Shown here in pieces: positions 1-7,710 of a stretch of 38,491 bases of DNA; the first letter of the stretch is position 1; every line of letters starts with the position of its first letter. Where the stretch lies: NCBI GenBank assembly GCA_003522085.1, contig DPGI01000006.1, positions 2,191 to 40,681 of the forward strand, written 5' to 3'. The notes below the pieces were generated by a model. The model made no database searches. It saw only the letters and a list, made by a program, of their open reading frames with translations, and was not told the DNA's origin. The translations under genes and the position numbers were made by a program. The DNA is from Clostridiales bacterium. Lineage in GTDB: Bacteria; Bacillota; Clostridia; Christensenellales; UBA1242.

Positions 1-78
1 AATAGCGACATACACTTTAACCTTGACAACAAAGAACATTTGTTTACCATAATAAGAAAGAGAAGAAAAAATAACAGC

Positions 79-121
79 AAAAAGCGAAAGTGTGTTATGT
101 TTACCAACACTTTCGCTTTTT
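79..121. terminator. Bidirectional rho-independent terminator
   Basis: Perfect 15-bp inverted repeat (79-93 against 107-121) with a 13-base loop. The arm ends are A5 and T5, so transcripts from either side would end in a hairpin plus U-run. It probably closes a gene lying left of the window, or backs up termination of the CD-NTase gene on the minus strand. Confidence 0.8.
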
Positions 122-142
122 GTCTGCTTTAATTTAGTTTAT

Positions 143-206
143 AAGTGTGTGCTTGTCTTCGGTGGAGCGAAGCGACACCGACTTGTATCAAGACAAGCAC
201 ACGTTT
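143..206. repeat. Compound inverted repeat, function unknown
   Basis: Arms 147-159 and 190-202 are a perfect 13-bp inverted repeat, extendable to 17 bp with two G-T and two A-T pairs (143-146 with 203-206). Inside it is a second hairpin, CGGTG (160-164) with CACCG (176-180), around an 11-base loop, leaving nine unpaired bases on one side (181-189). There is no clear T-run, so it is not a textbook terminator. It lies just after the CD-NTase stop codon on the minus strand, so it could be a 3'-end mRNA structure, a mobile-element end or a small RNA fold. Confidence 0.6.
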
Positions 207-229
207 AAATGCCAAAATAAAAATTTTAT

Positions 230-1447
230 TTAATAATCACAAATGTGAACAACAAATATATTGCTATAGTATGGCCTTTGACAATTATCATATCCTTTTG
301 CTTGAACAAAATGATATCCATTATAAGAACTAGTTTCTTTTTTCCTATAAAAATTATTACTTATTTTTGTTGTATTTTCTTCCGTTCCTCTTAAACAATT
401 TGCTTGCGATGCTTCATAGCCACTATTTGATATAATTATTTTAATATCATGAAGAGGAATACTATGAGGATATTTGATATTAAACCAAAAATCTTCCCCC
501 TTTTTAAAAATGTGATTCATGTTATATTCATCACCTTGTTCATTTACACAAGTTAATGTAATAAAAGGCATAACTGTTAGTAATCGCAGTGCGCTAGAAT
601 GTTTTTTTGAATTCTCTTTATATGCATTTCCCAAATCAATTGGTTTATTATCAAAATAATCTTGTATCGTTTTTTCATTATTTGTGAGTAATACATTATA
701 AAGTTCTTTAATCTTATCTCTTATGATTTGAAATTCCTCATCAGTGTGAATTGTCATAATATTGTTGCCGTGTTCATTTGCCGGATCAAAAATTTTTGTT
801 TTACCTATTTCTTTAAAGTGACTGCAAAATTTGATTAATTTATCATAAAGAGTATCATCATCCTTTATTGTAGGCTCAACCATATCAATTGCAAATATTC
901 CCAGAAAAAAGGATTTGAATTTAAAGTTTTTAAAATTTCTATAATATTTAATGAATCTAATGACATCTTTAATATTTGATTCTTTTACTTTATTAATTTG
1001 AATTTCGGGATTGCTTAACAATCTGTTTTTTGTCTTATTACACCATAGATATACATTTTGATTCTCAGAAGATGAATATTTGCCTGGCACTAAATCAACA
1101 GAAATATCCCATATTTCATTATCTTCGCCACTTACCCTAATCGCATTATTTTTCAATTGATAAATATAGTTAGACGATTGCAAAGAATTCTCTACTTTTT
1201 TATAAATATTTTCTACAGATATTGCACACTCCGATGGTAAATAACACAATAAGTCAATATCGCAATCTTTAATATTTGCAGTCCCTTTTGCTAAAGAGCC
1301 TCCATATCGATAATTAGGCTTTATTTCTTCAAAATTTTGATTTATTGTATATTGTAAAGGTAATCTATAACCATATTTTACTTCTTTGTTAAAATCTTTA
1401 TCTGTTTTATTTTTGTTTAAAATGTCATTTAAAATGTCATTAATCAT
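230..1447 (-). CDS. CBASS-type CD-NTase (cyclic oligonucleotide synthase) with AGS-C-like sensor tail
   Basis: A 405-aa nucleotidyltransferase of the CD-NTase/SMODS superfamily, which makes cyclic di- or trinucleotide alarm signals on phage infection. The polymerase-beta signature is visible: a GGS motif at residues 49-51 and the metal-binding pair D63 and D65 (DCDIDLL), followed by a third acidic residue D118 in VDLVPG. The last 80 or so residues (ending in ...NIFVVHICDY, with a conserved-looking LRG and SYNGYH block) resemble the AGS-C sensor domain attached to many CD-NTases. The start ATG overlaps the stop of the upstream SAVED gene by ATGA, so the two are translationally coupled. The only ribosome-site-like sequence is far upstream, which fits coupling. 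The nucleotide product cannot be read from sequence. AT-rich composition fits a horizontally acquired island. Confidence 0.82.
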   Translation of the reverse strand: MINDILNDILNKNKTDKDFNKEVKYGYRLPLQYTINQNFEEIKPNYRYGGSLAKGTANIKDCDIDLLCYLPSECAISVENIYKKVENSLQSSNYIYQLKNNAIRVSGEDNEIWDISVDLVPGKYSSSENQNVYLWCNKTKNRLLSNPEIQINKVKESNIKDVIRFIKYYRNFKNFKFKSFFLGIFAIDMVEPTIKDDDTLYDKLIKFCSHFKEIGKTKIFDPANEHGNNIMTIHTDEEFQIIRDKIKELYNVLLTNNEKTIQDYFDNKPIDLGNAYKENSKKHSSALRLLTVMPFITLTCVNEQGDEYNMNHIFKKGEDFWFNIKYPHSIPLHDIKIIISNSGYEASQANCLRGTEENTTKISNNFYRKKETSSYNGYHFVQAKGYDNCQRPYYSNIFVVHICDY

Positions 1448-1920
1448 TTTGTTTTTTCAATTCTTCCTTTGTTTAAATTTAAGTAATATGTAAATTCATT
1501 ATTGATAAACTCATAAATATTAATATTAGGGTGATATGTTTGAATAGCTGTTCCGACGACATAAAAAATGGATGGCTTGGATGTTATATATAAATTTACT
1601 CGTTTTATTTGATATTGATTACATGTATCTAAAAATGACTTAGTAAAATTATAAATCTTGTTAAGATAATCACTTGTTATTTTATCTGGAGCTTTTTCTT
1701 TAAAATAATAAGTTGGATATTTTTTTAATTTATTTTTATCGATAATATACGAACTTTCTATAACCAGATTTATTTCTTCAGAATCAACCATTATTTCTGT
1801 TTTACTTTCTTTTATTTTTAATTTAAAATCAACAGAATAAAATTTTTCATTTAATCCTAGTTCTAAAAATTTAGGATATTGTATATTCCCTAAAATATAT
1901 CCATCATAAATAGAAAACAT
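1444..1920 (-). CDS. Stand-alone SAVED-domain protein (CBASS receptor), 5' end possibly broken
   Basis: A 158-aa ORF whose C-terminal half matches the shape of SAVED domains, which bind CD-NTase signals: a beta strand (VNLYITSKP), a small-residue helix (...YVVGTAIQ), then PNINIYEF and a final YYLNLNK strand. SAVED domains are usually fused to a nuclease, TIR or membrane effector; none is fused here. The annotated ATG has no ribosome site, and the frame stays open and protein-like for 62 codons further upstream (to 2106) without any ATG, GTG, TTG or CTG. The intact gene was therefore probably about 220 codons, and this copy may be frameshifted or use an unusual start. It is coupled to the CD-NTase by an ATGA overlap. 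SAVED assignment is from pattern, not a database search. Confidence 0.6.
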   Translation of the reverse strand: MFSIYDGYILGNIQYPKFLELGLNEKFYSVDFKLKIKESKTEIMVDSEEINLVIESSYIIDKNKLKKYPTYYFKEKAPDKITSDYLNKIYNFTKSFLDTCNQYQIKRVNLYITSKPSIFYVVGTAIQTYHPNINIYEFINNEFTYYLNLNKGRIEKTK

Positions 1921-2106
1921 TTGACTAGGGAAACCACAATAATAAAAAGAACTATTATCTCTTATATTTTTTTGTATTTGATATAAGTATATTTTGCTTT
2001 TTGCAAAATGTTTTTTTAATGCATGAAAAGAATTTGTTTTATTTGTTTGACAATTTAAAAATTGCGAATCTGATGGCTTTACGAGAGATTTTATAGACTC
2101 AATATT
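1921..2106 (-). other. In-frame coding-like extension of the SAVED gene without a start codon
   Basis: Reading 5' of the SAVED ATG in the same frame gives 62 sense codons bounded by a TGA at 2107-2109. The residues just before the ATG (SSFYYCGFPSQ) run smoothly into the N-terminal SAVED strand, so they look like real protein. An ATG at 2108-2110 lies one frame off and reads only M-K-Y-stop; a one-base change would join it to this frame. The rest of the interval to 2223 holds only a terminator. Confidence 0.5.
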
Positions 2107-2133
2107 TCATAAAGTTGAATATTTTATTAAAAT

Positions 2134-2165
2134 AAAAGAACTCTAATTTTTATTAAAGTTCTTTT
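2134..2165 (-). terminator. Rho-independent terminator after the NurA-like gene
   Basis: Inverted repeat 2134-2147 / 2152-2165 with one mismatch and a four-T loop; on the minus strand it is followed by a T-rich run. It separates the four-gene HerA operon from the SAVED/CD-NTase pair, so the latter needs its own promoter, apparently overlapping or just past this hairpin. Confidence 0.7.
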
Positions 2166-2223
2166 TCCTAATAATAAATACTCAATGCATTTTTAAAATT
2201 TCTTAAAAAGAAGATAAATTACT

Positions 2224-3597
2224 TTATTGTTTATTATTAATCAATGTTTTTGATATTAAATTAATCATACCTGCACCGGGCTGCATACTAATCATACTAT
2301 ATTTTTTACTTAACACTGAAGGAATAATTGAATTAGTGAACATATCACTATCAAAATCATCTAAGAATTTTATATATTTATTCAAATCTGCATAGCTTTC
2401 AAGATTTGATTTTTCTACTTTAAATTCTTGTAAATTAGATTTATCTCTAAAATTGTATGGTATTTGAAATACTTTAACTTTACCTTTATCGTTTTTATAT
2501 ATAAAATCTTGTCCGTAAAATGTTTCATTGCCAAATGTTGTTGATGATTCTGTTTTATTGTAATCAATATAACTATTTCTGAATTCGTCTGACACACATA
2601 AAATTGAAGAATTTTCTAAATGTCTATTTAAAAAATTAGCATACGATAAAACTGAAGAATTTTCAATCATTCCAACTATCATTAATTTAGAAAAATGATT
2701 GTCTGACAAATCCTTATTAAAATCATGAATAATTTTCTGTAAACTACCATGTATCCATGCTGGCGTACCATATACTGCCAATGGACCATTTATAACAAAA
2801 ACAATATCACTTAACAATGATCTATAATTTTCAGGATTTACTTCCTTAATCATCCTAAGCGTATGAGCCAATAATATATGTTTTATTGCATTATCCAGTC
2901 TAGTAAGTGGTGATATATTTGATGTCGAGTCTTCTTTTACCTCTTCCCACACCCTTAATACATCTGTAGGATAAATTGGAGCATGACAATTAGGACAAAA
3001 TTGCTCTGCTTCTGTTTTTATAATCAACAAATTTTCACATCCACACGAAGGACATTTTTTTAATTTAATTTCATCTTTACTTTCACCTTTTCTAAAACTA
3101 TTAAGATAAAACAAGGTCTCTAGTAATGATGATGTATTAGATTTATCTGATTTATATTCTTTAAATGTTTCATAAAGTTTTAACCTAAAGCTATCCTTTA
3201 CTGATTTTTCATCTTTGTATAGCATATTACTACTTGGTAAAACAAATGTATATGCTTCTTTATCTTTTTGTATTTTTGCAACTTCAAAAGGATCTAAAAA
3301 TTTTTTATTCGTTAATGAAACAAATGAATTTTTCTTCAACAAAAAATTAACAACTTTAATGTACCCTACATTAGTAAAGGGTATATCGTCACGAACTTTA
3401 GCCTCATAATAATCCGATGCAATAGCGATAATGTTTTTAGGGTAAATTATATCTTCTTGTTTCTTTACATGCACAAACTGACTTTTTATTTTTTCAATTT
3501 CATTACCATTTGGCTCATGCATAAAATTACAGGCTTTTAAGAATTCACTAACTTCAGGATTCTTAGTAATATCTAAAAAACTAGATTTCCCATCCAT
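2224..3597 (-). CDS. NurA-like nuclease partner of HerA, with zinc ribbon
   Basis: A 457-aa protein, last gene of the HerA operon. NurA is a 5'-3' nuclease that works inside a complex with the HerA translocase. Visible features: a likely motif I around residues 56-75 (IASDYYEA followed by VGYIKVVN, like the DGS...GYI block with the metal-binding Asp), a four-Cys zinc ribbon (CPSCGC near 182, CPNC near 202) and a block near 270 (VFVINGPLAVYG) resembling the NurA DGPL motif with Asp replaced by Asn. I chose the ATG at 3597, one base after the HerA stop; a longer frame begins with TTG at 3651 inside herA and lacks a ribosome site. Tight spacing behind herA supports the pairing. The family is diverged, so nuclease activity is inferred. 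Confidence 0.62.
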   Translation of the reverse strand: MDGKSSFLDITKNPEVSEFLKACNFMHEPNGNEIEKIKSQFVHVKKQEDIIYPKNIIAIASDYYEAKVRDDIPFTNVGYIKVVNFLLKKNSFVSLTNKKFLDPFEVAKIQKDKEAYTFVLPSSNMLYKDEKSVKDSFRLKLYETFKEYKSDKSNTSSLLETLFYLNSFRKGESKDEIKLKKCPSCGCENLLIIKTEAEQFCPNCHAPIYPTDVLRVWEEVKEDSTSNISPLTRLDNAIKHILLAHTLRMIKEVNPENYRSLLSDIVFVINGPLAVYGTPAWIHGSLQKIIHDFNKDLSDNHFSKLMIVGMIENSSVLSYANFLNRHLENSSILCVSDEFRNSYIDYNKTESSTTFGNETFYGQDFIYKNDKGKVKVFQIPYNFRDKSNLQEFKVEKSNLESYADLNKYIKFLDDFDSDMFTNSIIPSVLSKKYSMISMQPGAGMINLISKTLINNKQ

Positions 3598-3598
3598 A

Positions 3599-5644
3599 TT
3601 ATACACTCTCTTCACTTCTCCTAATAAAATTACTTGGCTCGAACTTATCAATTTGAATAGGAATTACAAACGGACTAGATAATGTCTTTACCCTTGTAAA
3701 GCCCACATCTTGAGACTTTAGTAAAGATTGTGCAAAATCATTAAAATCATAAAATTTAGCTAATTCTCTGATTTCTTTCTCACTATTAAGATGACTGACA
3801 AACCAATTTTCTGTATTAGCCAATATATTTGGATGAATTGATGATACTTCTTGTGTTGCATAAACCAAACCTATTTTATACTTGGCTCCTTCTTTGGCAA
3901 TCCTTGGCCATGTATCAGTTAATTTTAAATCTTTTCCAATTAAGTTATGTGCTTCCTCAATATATATAACAATATTTTGAGGCTTTTTCCCTTCCGTAAA
4001 AGTCTTCATTGACTCATTAAAAATATATCTTGCAATATCTTGACTAACTCTATCTCTTATCAAAGCATTACCAACCGACAAATCAAGTATAACAATTTTT
4101 CCTTCGCATAAATGTTTATATATTTCTTCTCTTACATCAGAATCTCTTTCAAAGCTATGATATTTTTGAGCTTCAGAAATAGACTTAAACCCATTAAAAT
4201 ACCCGTCGGAATCATTTTTCATACACAACATATTTAGAAGAATTCTAATTTCTTCAGTAATCCACTTATCTATTACTTCAGCATCCTTTGGAGTATATTT
4301 CCTTTCCTCTTTTTTGATTTTACCACGCCCAATATCCTCTAACTCTTTTTTGATTTCTTGTTTAACTTTTCTAAGCTTTATAAACCAAGATCTGCTTTCA
4401 AATAATGACAACCCTTTTTTAGGATCAATTTCTTCATCTACTAGTCTTCTTATATCTTTATTTGCCTCAAAATATACCCTATGCCAATTTGGTGCAGAAA
4501 ACTTTGCAGCAAATAAAACCGTTTGATATAAAGCTACCTTTTGTGCCCATTTTACAGTTTCTGGCTTATTGCTCTCATCAGGTTTATCAAAAGAAATACT
4601 GTTCATAAATAAATTTAAATCAGCTGCTCCACCACTCCCGGATTTTTGTCTAATACAATCACATATTATCGTGTGTCCTTCTTCTAGCTGTTTATAAAAA
4701 TTATTTAATAATGGCTTGAACCCTGGAGTTGTTACACTTCTATACCTTACACAATCATCTTTGTAAATAGCAGCAATAGATCCTTTGTCTTGGTCGTTCG
4801 CATTTGCATATTCGCCATTTATATCATAAATTATTTGTCCAATTTTCAAATCACAGTCTTTAGAAACTTTCTTAACGACAGAAACTGTCTGTTTAATCAT
4901 ATTGGATTTACCAGTTCTTGTCATTCCTAAAACAGCTGTACGTCTGGCTAAAAAATCTGATGGCTGAATAGAAAAAGGAACTAGGTCAATTTCTTTAGAT
5001 CTATGTAATCTATCAGTTGATGTATACCTTACTGTACCTATTTTGAAAGGTTCAACATCTTTAGTTATTCCCAAATCTTTAAAATCATCTTTAAATTTAG
5101 CCTTCCTTATTGGATCAACATAATTTACAATTTCTTTTAAAGATTCTCCATCTGGCATATAAACCCTCATTTTTGACGCAGTTGAATAATTTTCAACATC
5201 ACTTCCTAGATATAGATTATCACTTTTTAAGTAAAAAGTTCCTAACACTCTACATTCAAGACCACTAAATTGCATTTTGTTTTTTGTTAATACATCATAA
5301 TCTTCTTGACCAGGTTCATCATCTTGTTGATGTTGATTTTGATAATTATCAATTCTAGTTTTTATCATATCATCATCCTGTGGAAGCTTACATGAACTCA
5401 TTACTCTTAACAATATAATTTCTTTATCTATCTCATCTGCAGACGAAATCTTATCAGGGTCTAAAGAAGTTGCAATTAAAAAACAATTATGCGGGATTCC
5501 TTTTACTTTTGTTTTCCAATCATCATTTGTCATCAATAATGCTTTTTCATAATCAATAGAAAATACCCATCCAACAAAATTATTTTTTTGAATTAACGCA
5601 CACAACTTTCCATCTTTTGAAATTTCATTTAAAACACTATTCAT
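3599..5644 (-). CDS. herA: HerA-type hexameric DNA translocase/helicase
   Basis: A 681-aa FtsK-HerA superfamily ATPase. The N-terminal 200 residues fit a HAS-barrel, followed by Walker A GMTRTGKSN (about 241-249), Walker B VIYIEEAHNL (about 560) and a sensor-like YATQEVSSIHP (about 598), then the HerA-typical ENWFVSHLNSEKEIREL stretch. HerA forms a hexameric ring that pumps DNA to a bound nuclease; in defence islands its partners include NurA, SIR2 and DUF4297 proteins. The start ATG overlaps the methylase stop by 8 bp and has a good AGGAGA ribosome site; the NurA-like gene begins one base after the stop. It is longer than archaeal HerA (about 500 aa), the extra length lying in the helical insert between Walker A and B. 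Its defence role is inferred from neighbours. Confidence 0.9.
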   Translation of the reverse strand: MNSVLNEISKDGKLCALIQKNNFVGWVFSIDYEKALLMTNDDWKTKVKGIPHNCFLIATSLDPDKISSADEIDKEIILLRVMSSCKLPQDDDMIKTRIDNYQNQHQQDDEPGQEDYDVLTKNKMQFSGLECRVLGTFYLKSDNLYLGSDVENYSTASKMRVYMPDGESLKEIVNYVDPIRKAKFKDDFKDLGITKDVEPFKIGTVRYTSTDRLHRSKEIDLVPFSIQPSDFLARRTAVLGMTRTGKSNMIKQTVSVVKKVSKDCDLKIGQIIYDINGEYANANDQDKGSIAAIYKDDCVRYRSVTTPGFKPLLNNFYKQLEEGHTIICDCIRQKSGSGGAADLNLFMNSISFDKPDESNKPETVKWAQKVALYQTVLFAAKFSAPNWHRVYFEANKDIRRLVDEEIDPKKGLSLFESRSWFIKLRKVKQEIKKELEDIGRGKIKKEERKYTPKDAEVIDKWITEEIRILLNMLCMKNDSDGYFNGFKSISEAQKYHSFERDSDVREEIYKHLCEGKIVILDLSVGNALIRDRVSQDIARYIFNESMKTFTEGKKPQNIVIYIEEAHNLIGKDLKLTDTWPRIAKEGAKYKIGLVYATQEVSSIHPNILANTENWFVSHLNSEKEIRELAKFYDFNDFAQSLLKSQDVGFTRVKTLSSPFVIPIQIDKFEPSNFIRRSEESV

Positions 5645-6515
5645 TTGTATCTCCTATAAAATTTATTGAAGTTTTTATTGTTTTTAATTCATTATCATTT
5701 AACCATAAGCCACTATCAGAAACGAACATAACTTCTACCCCAGTACCATTATTAGCTGCACTATGATGAATTTTATATTCCTTTGATTCATAATCACTAT
5801 ATAATGATTTTATATAATCCTCATTATCATAAGAAACTATCCAGTCATTTGAAAGACTTCTTATTTGCTTACAAAGCCTCTCATGATCTTTTTTTGTAAA
5901 GAAATTCTTATACAAATCTTTTCCCTTTTTAAAATATGGAGGATCAAAATATATAACACTATTTTTATATTTTGGTATTATTTTTTTTATAAATGTATTT
6001 ATTTCACAATTATACAATTTTATTTTATTTCGATATAATGCTATTTTTTCGATTCTTTTGATTAACTCTTCTTTTTTAAATCTTACATCTATTAAATACT
6101 TACCATTTTGATTAAACCCACCAATTGGTCCTGCTTTCAATATACCTGAACGATTAGTTCTATTTAAGTACAAAGCGGCAAATCCCAACTCCAATGAGTA
6201 TTTTTTATTCTGATTTAAATAAATTAACTTTTGTTTGTGCCACTCATCTATAGATATTGGCGTGTTTCTTATCAACTGAATAAGCCTTTCATTTTCTGTT
6301 AAAATTGCTCGCCAAATAGAATAAATAGATTTATCAAAATCATTTATAACAATCTTTTCTACGCAACCATCAAATAATAAACCTAAAGCAACACCGGCCC
6401 CACCAGCGAAAGGCTCAATATACGTTGCATGATGTTTTGTTTTATTTATCATCAACTTTATTATTGGAAGCATCTTCGTCTTTCCGCCAGGATATCTCAA
6501 TGGAGAATAATTCAT
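5637..6515 (-). CDS. D12-class adenine-N6 DNA methyltransferase (Dam-like)
   Basis: A 292-aa protein with the layout of the MethyltransfD12 family: PLRYPGGKTKM at the N-terminus, the AdoMet motif EPFAGGAGVALG (about residues 34-45), VINDFD, and the catalytic DPPYFKKG (about 192-199). It would methylate adenine N6 in a short DNA site. It overlaps the AlbA-type gene by ATGA upstream and HerA by 8 bp downstream, so it is an integral part of the operon rather than an orphan. No restriction endonuclease gene of a known type is adjacent; HerA with the NurA-like protein is the only candidate cutting machine. Recognition site unknown. Confidence 0.9.
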   Translation of the reverse strand: MNYSPLRYPGGKTKMLPIIKLMINKTKHHATYIEPFAGGAGVALGLLFDGCVEKIVINDFDKSIYSIWRAILTENERLIQLIRNTPISIDEWHKQKLIYLNQNKKYSLELGFAALYLNRTNRSGILKAGPIGGFNQNGKYLIDVRFKKEELIKRIEKIALYRNKIKLYNCEINTFIKKIIPKYKNSVIYFDPPYFKKGKDLYKNFFTKKDHERLCKQIRSLSNDWIVSYDNEDYIKSLYSDYESKEYKIHHSAANNGTGVEVMFVSDSGLWLNDNELKTIKTSINFIGDTNE

Positions 6516-7357
6516 TTTCTTTCCTCACTATATTTAATATCCACATCCAAATTCAACAAGCTATCATCCATGATTTTTAAATACAGCTTAACCCCTTTAT
6601 TCTTTGTAATAATTTCATATAGTTTATCATCAACATCGAAACATAACCACTCTAATCTTTTTGAATATGGCAATACTCTTATTTTATTATTCTTGTCAAT
6701 ACATAATTTACTCTTGATTTTTTGATTATTATTATAAAGATACCCCTTATTGACAGAAAATTCTTGTTGGTTATTGATTATTCTAAAAGCAATCTTTGTT
6801 ACATCAACAATTTGGCTTGTTTCGTTCTTTAATTCTAATAAAAGTAAAACCATTTTAGACAAAATATCTACTTGATTTATAATTGCAAAAAAATTTTCTC
6901 TTTCCATAAACATTTGTATTAAATCGTTTCTTGTTGCAATTGAATTTGTTGCATTTTTCCTTATATATATTTCTCCTTCTCTTAATTCTGTCTTGCCATT
7001 TTTAGAATATGGCTTCTTTATTACATATGGCTTGTTTATACAATTTTTTATTTTAATATATTTAATTTCTTTCCCTTCAACGATTTGAGACCCTAATTCA
7101 ATTTTTATACTTGGTTCAATATATGGATTTAACAAAGATTGTATTTCTGATATATCAGGCAACTCACCACTCATGCCTTTTATTTTGAATGTTTTATCTT
7201 CCACCCCAAATATTACAAATTTATCACCAAGCTCTTTACAATTTGCAAAAGATACAATATCTTTAATTAGTGACGACTTTTTATCTTCTTCATAATATTT
7301 TAATTTAATATCGAAAACATCAGACTCTTGTTTCGTTGCTAATAATTTCTCTATCAT
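6512..7357 (-). CDS. Schlafen/AlbA_2-domain protein, first gene of the HerA operon
   Basis: A 281-aa protein whose first 150 residues match the AlbA_2 (Schlafen-type, formerly AAA_4) fold: an E-x-D-V-F-D-I-K opening, DIVSFANCKELGDKFVIFGVED, and a late block GEIYIRKNATNSIATRNDLIQMF. Such domains bind or cut nucleic acids and occur in transcriptional regulators and defence proteins. The C-terminal 130 residues are not recognised; they are predicted beta-rich and soluble. A good ribosome site (GGAGAG) and an extended -10 promoter precede it, making it the operon leader. Its role could be regulation, DNA recognition or RNA cleavage; sequence does not decide. Confidence 0.75.
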   Translation of the reverse strand: MIEKLLATKQESDVFDIKLKYYEEDKKSSLIKDIVSFANCKELGDKFVIFGVEDKTFKIKGMSGELPDISEIQSLLNPYIEPSIKIELGSQIVEGKEIKYIKIKNCINKPYVIKKPYSKNGKTELREGEIYIRKNATNSIATRNDLIQMFMERENFFAIINQVDILSKMVLLLLELKNETSQIVDVTKIAFRIINNQQEFSVNKGYLYNNNQKIKSKLCIDKNNKIRVLPYSKRLEWLCFDVDDKLYEIITKNKGVKLYLKIMDDSLLNLDVDIKYSEERK

Positions 7358-7393
7358 TTACTCTCCAATTAAATATTCTTGTTCATTGTATTC

Positions 7394-7402
7394 ATTATAT
7401 CA
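7394..7402 (-). promoter_or_regulatory. Extended -10 promoter of the AlbA-MTase-HerA-NurA operon
   Basis: On the minus strand this reads TGATATAAT, a consensus extended -10, 37 bases before the leader ATG. The -35 region is poor, as usual for extended -10 promoters. No operator palindrome is obvious beside it. Confidence 0.55.
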
Positions 7403-7516
7403 CACATTTAGCTATTTTGTATTAGAAAATATATAAATTATAAATTAATTTCTTTAAAGTAACAATGCATGAACATTTGAATTTAAGATTTACTATTATA
7501 AAGATAAAAATTTTTT

Positions 7517-7538
7517 AGAAAAAAGGCACCATTGCCTT
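7517..7538 (-). terminator. Second terminator behind the VirB6-like gene cluster
   Basis: Six-base-pair stem AAGGCA/TGCCTT (7523-7528, 7533-7538) with loop CCAT, followed on the minus strand by six T. Together with the hairpin at 7621-7660 it insulates the defence operon from the membrane-protein operon. The remaining sequence of the 353-bp gap 7358-7710 holds only the promoter and these two hairpins. Confidence 0.6.
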
Positions 7539-7620
7539 AAATTATTTAATTTTAAAATAAAAATGTCCGTTACTGTCGTTGCTTTAACACATCTTTGACA
7601 ATTCTTTCAAAACACTTATA

Positions 7621-7660
7621 AAAAAGAACCTAACATATTAATCAATGTTAGATTCTTTTT
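7621..7660. terminator. Terminator of the VirB6-like operon
   Basis: Sixteen-base-pair inverted repeat (7621-7636 against 7645-7660) with one mismatch and A5/T5 ends, located 50 bases past the stop codon of the last membrane paralogue. It can act in both directions. Confidence 0.8.
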
Positions 7661-7710
7661 ATTTTCGCTAGTTTCAAAATTTCTAGCCCTTGGCTTTCTT
7701 TTTTTATTTG

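Noticed and set aside
145..333. Plus-strand ORF of 62 codons near the left end
   Set aside because: It crosses the compound inverted repeat and the end of the CD-NTase gene, has no ribosome site and no protein-like sequence.
3598..3651. TTG start at 3651 for the NurA-like gene
   Set aside because: It lies inside herA without a ribosome site; the ATG at 3597 directly follows the herA stop.
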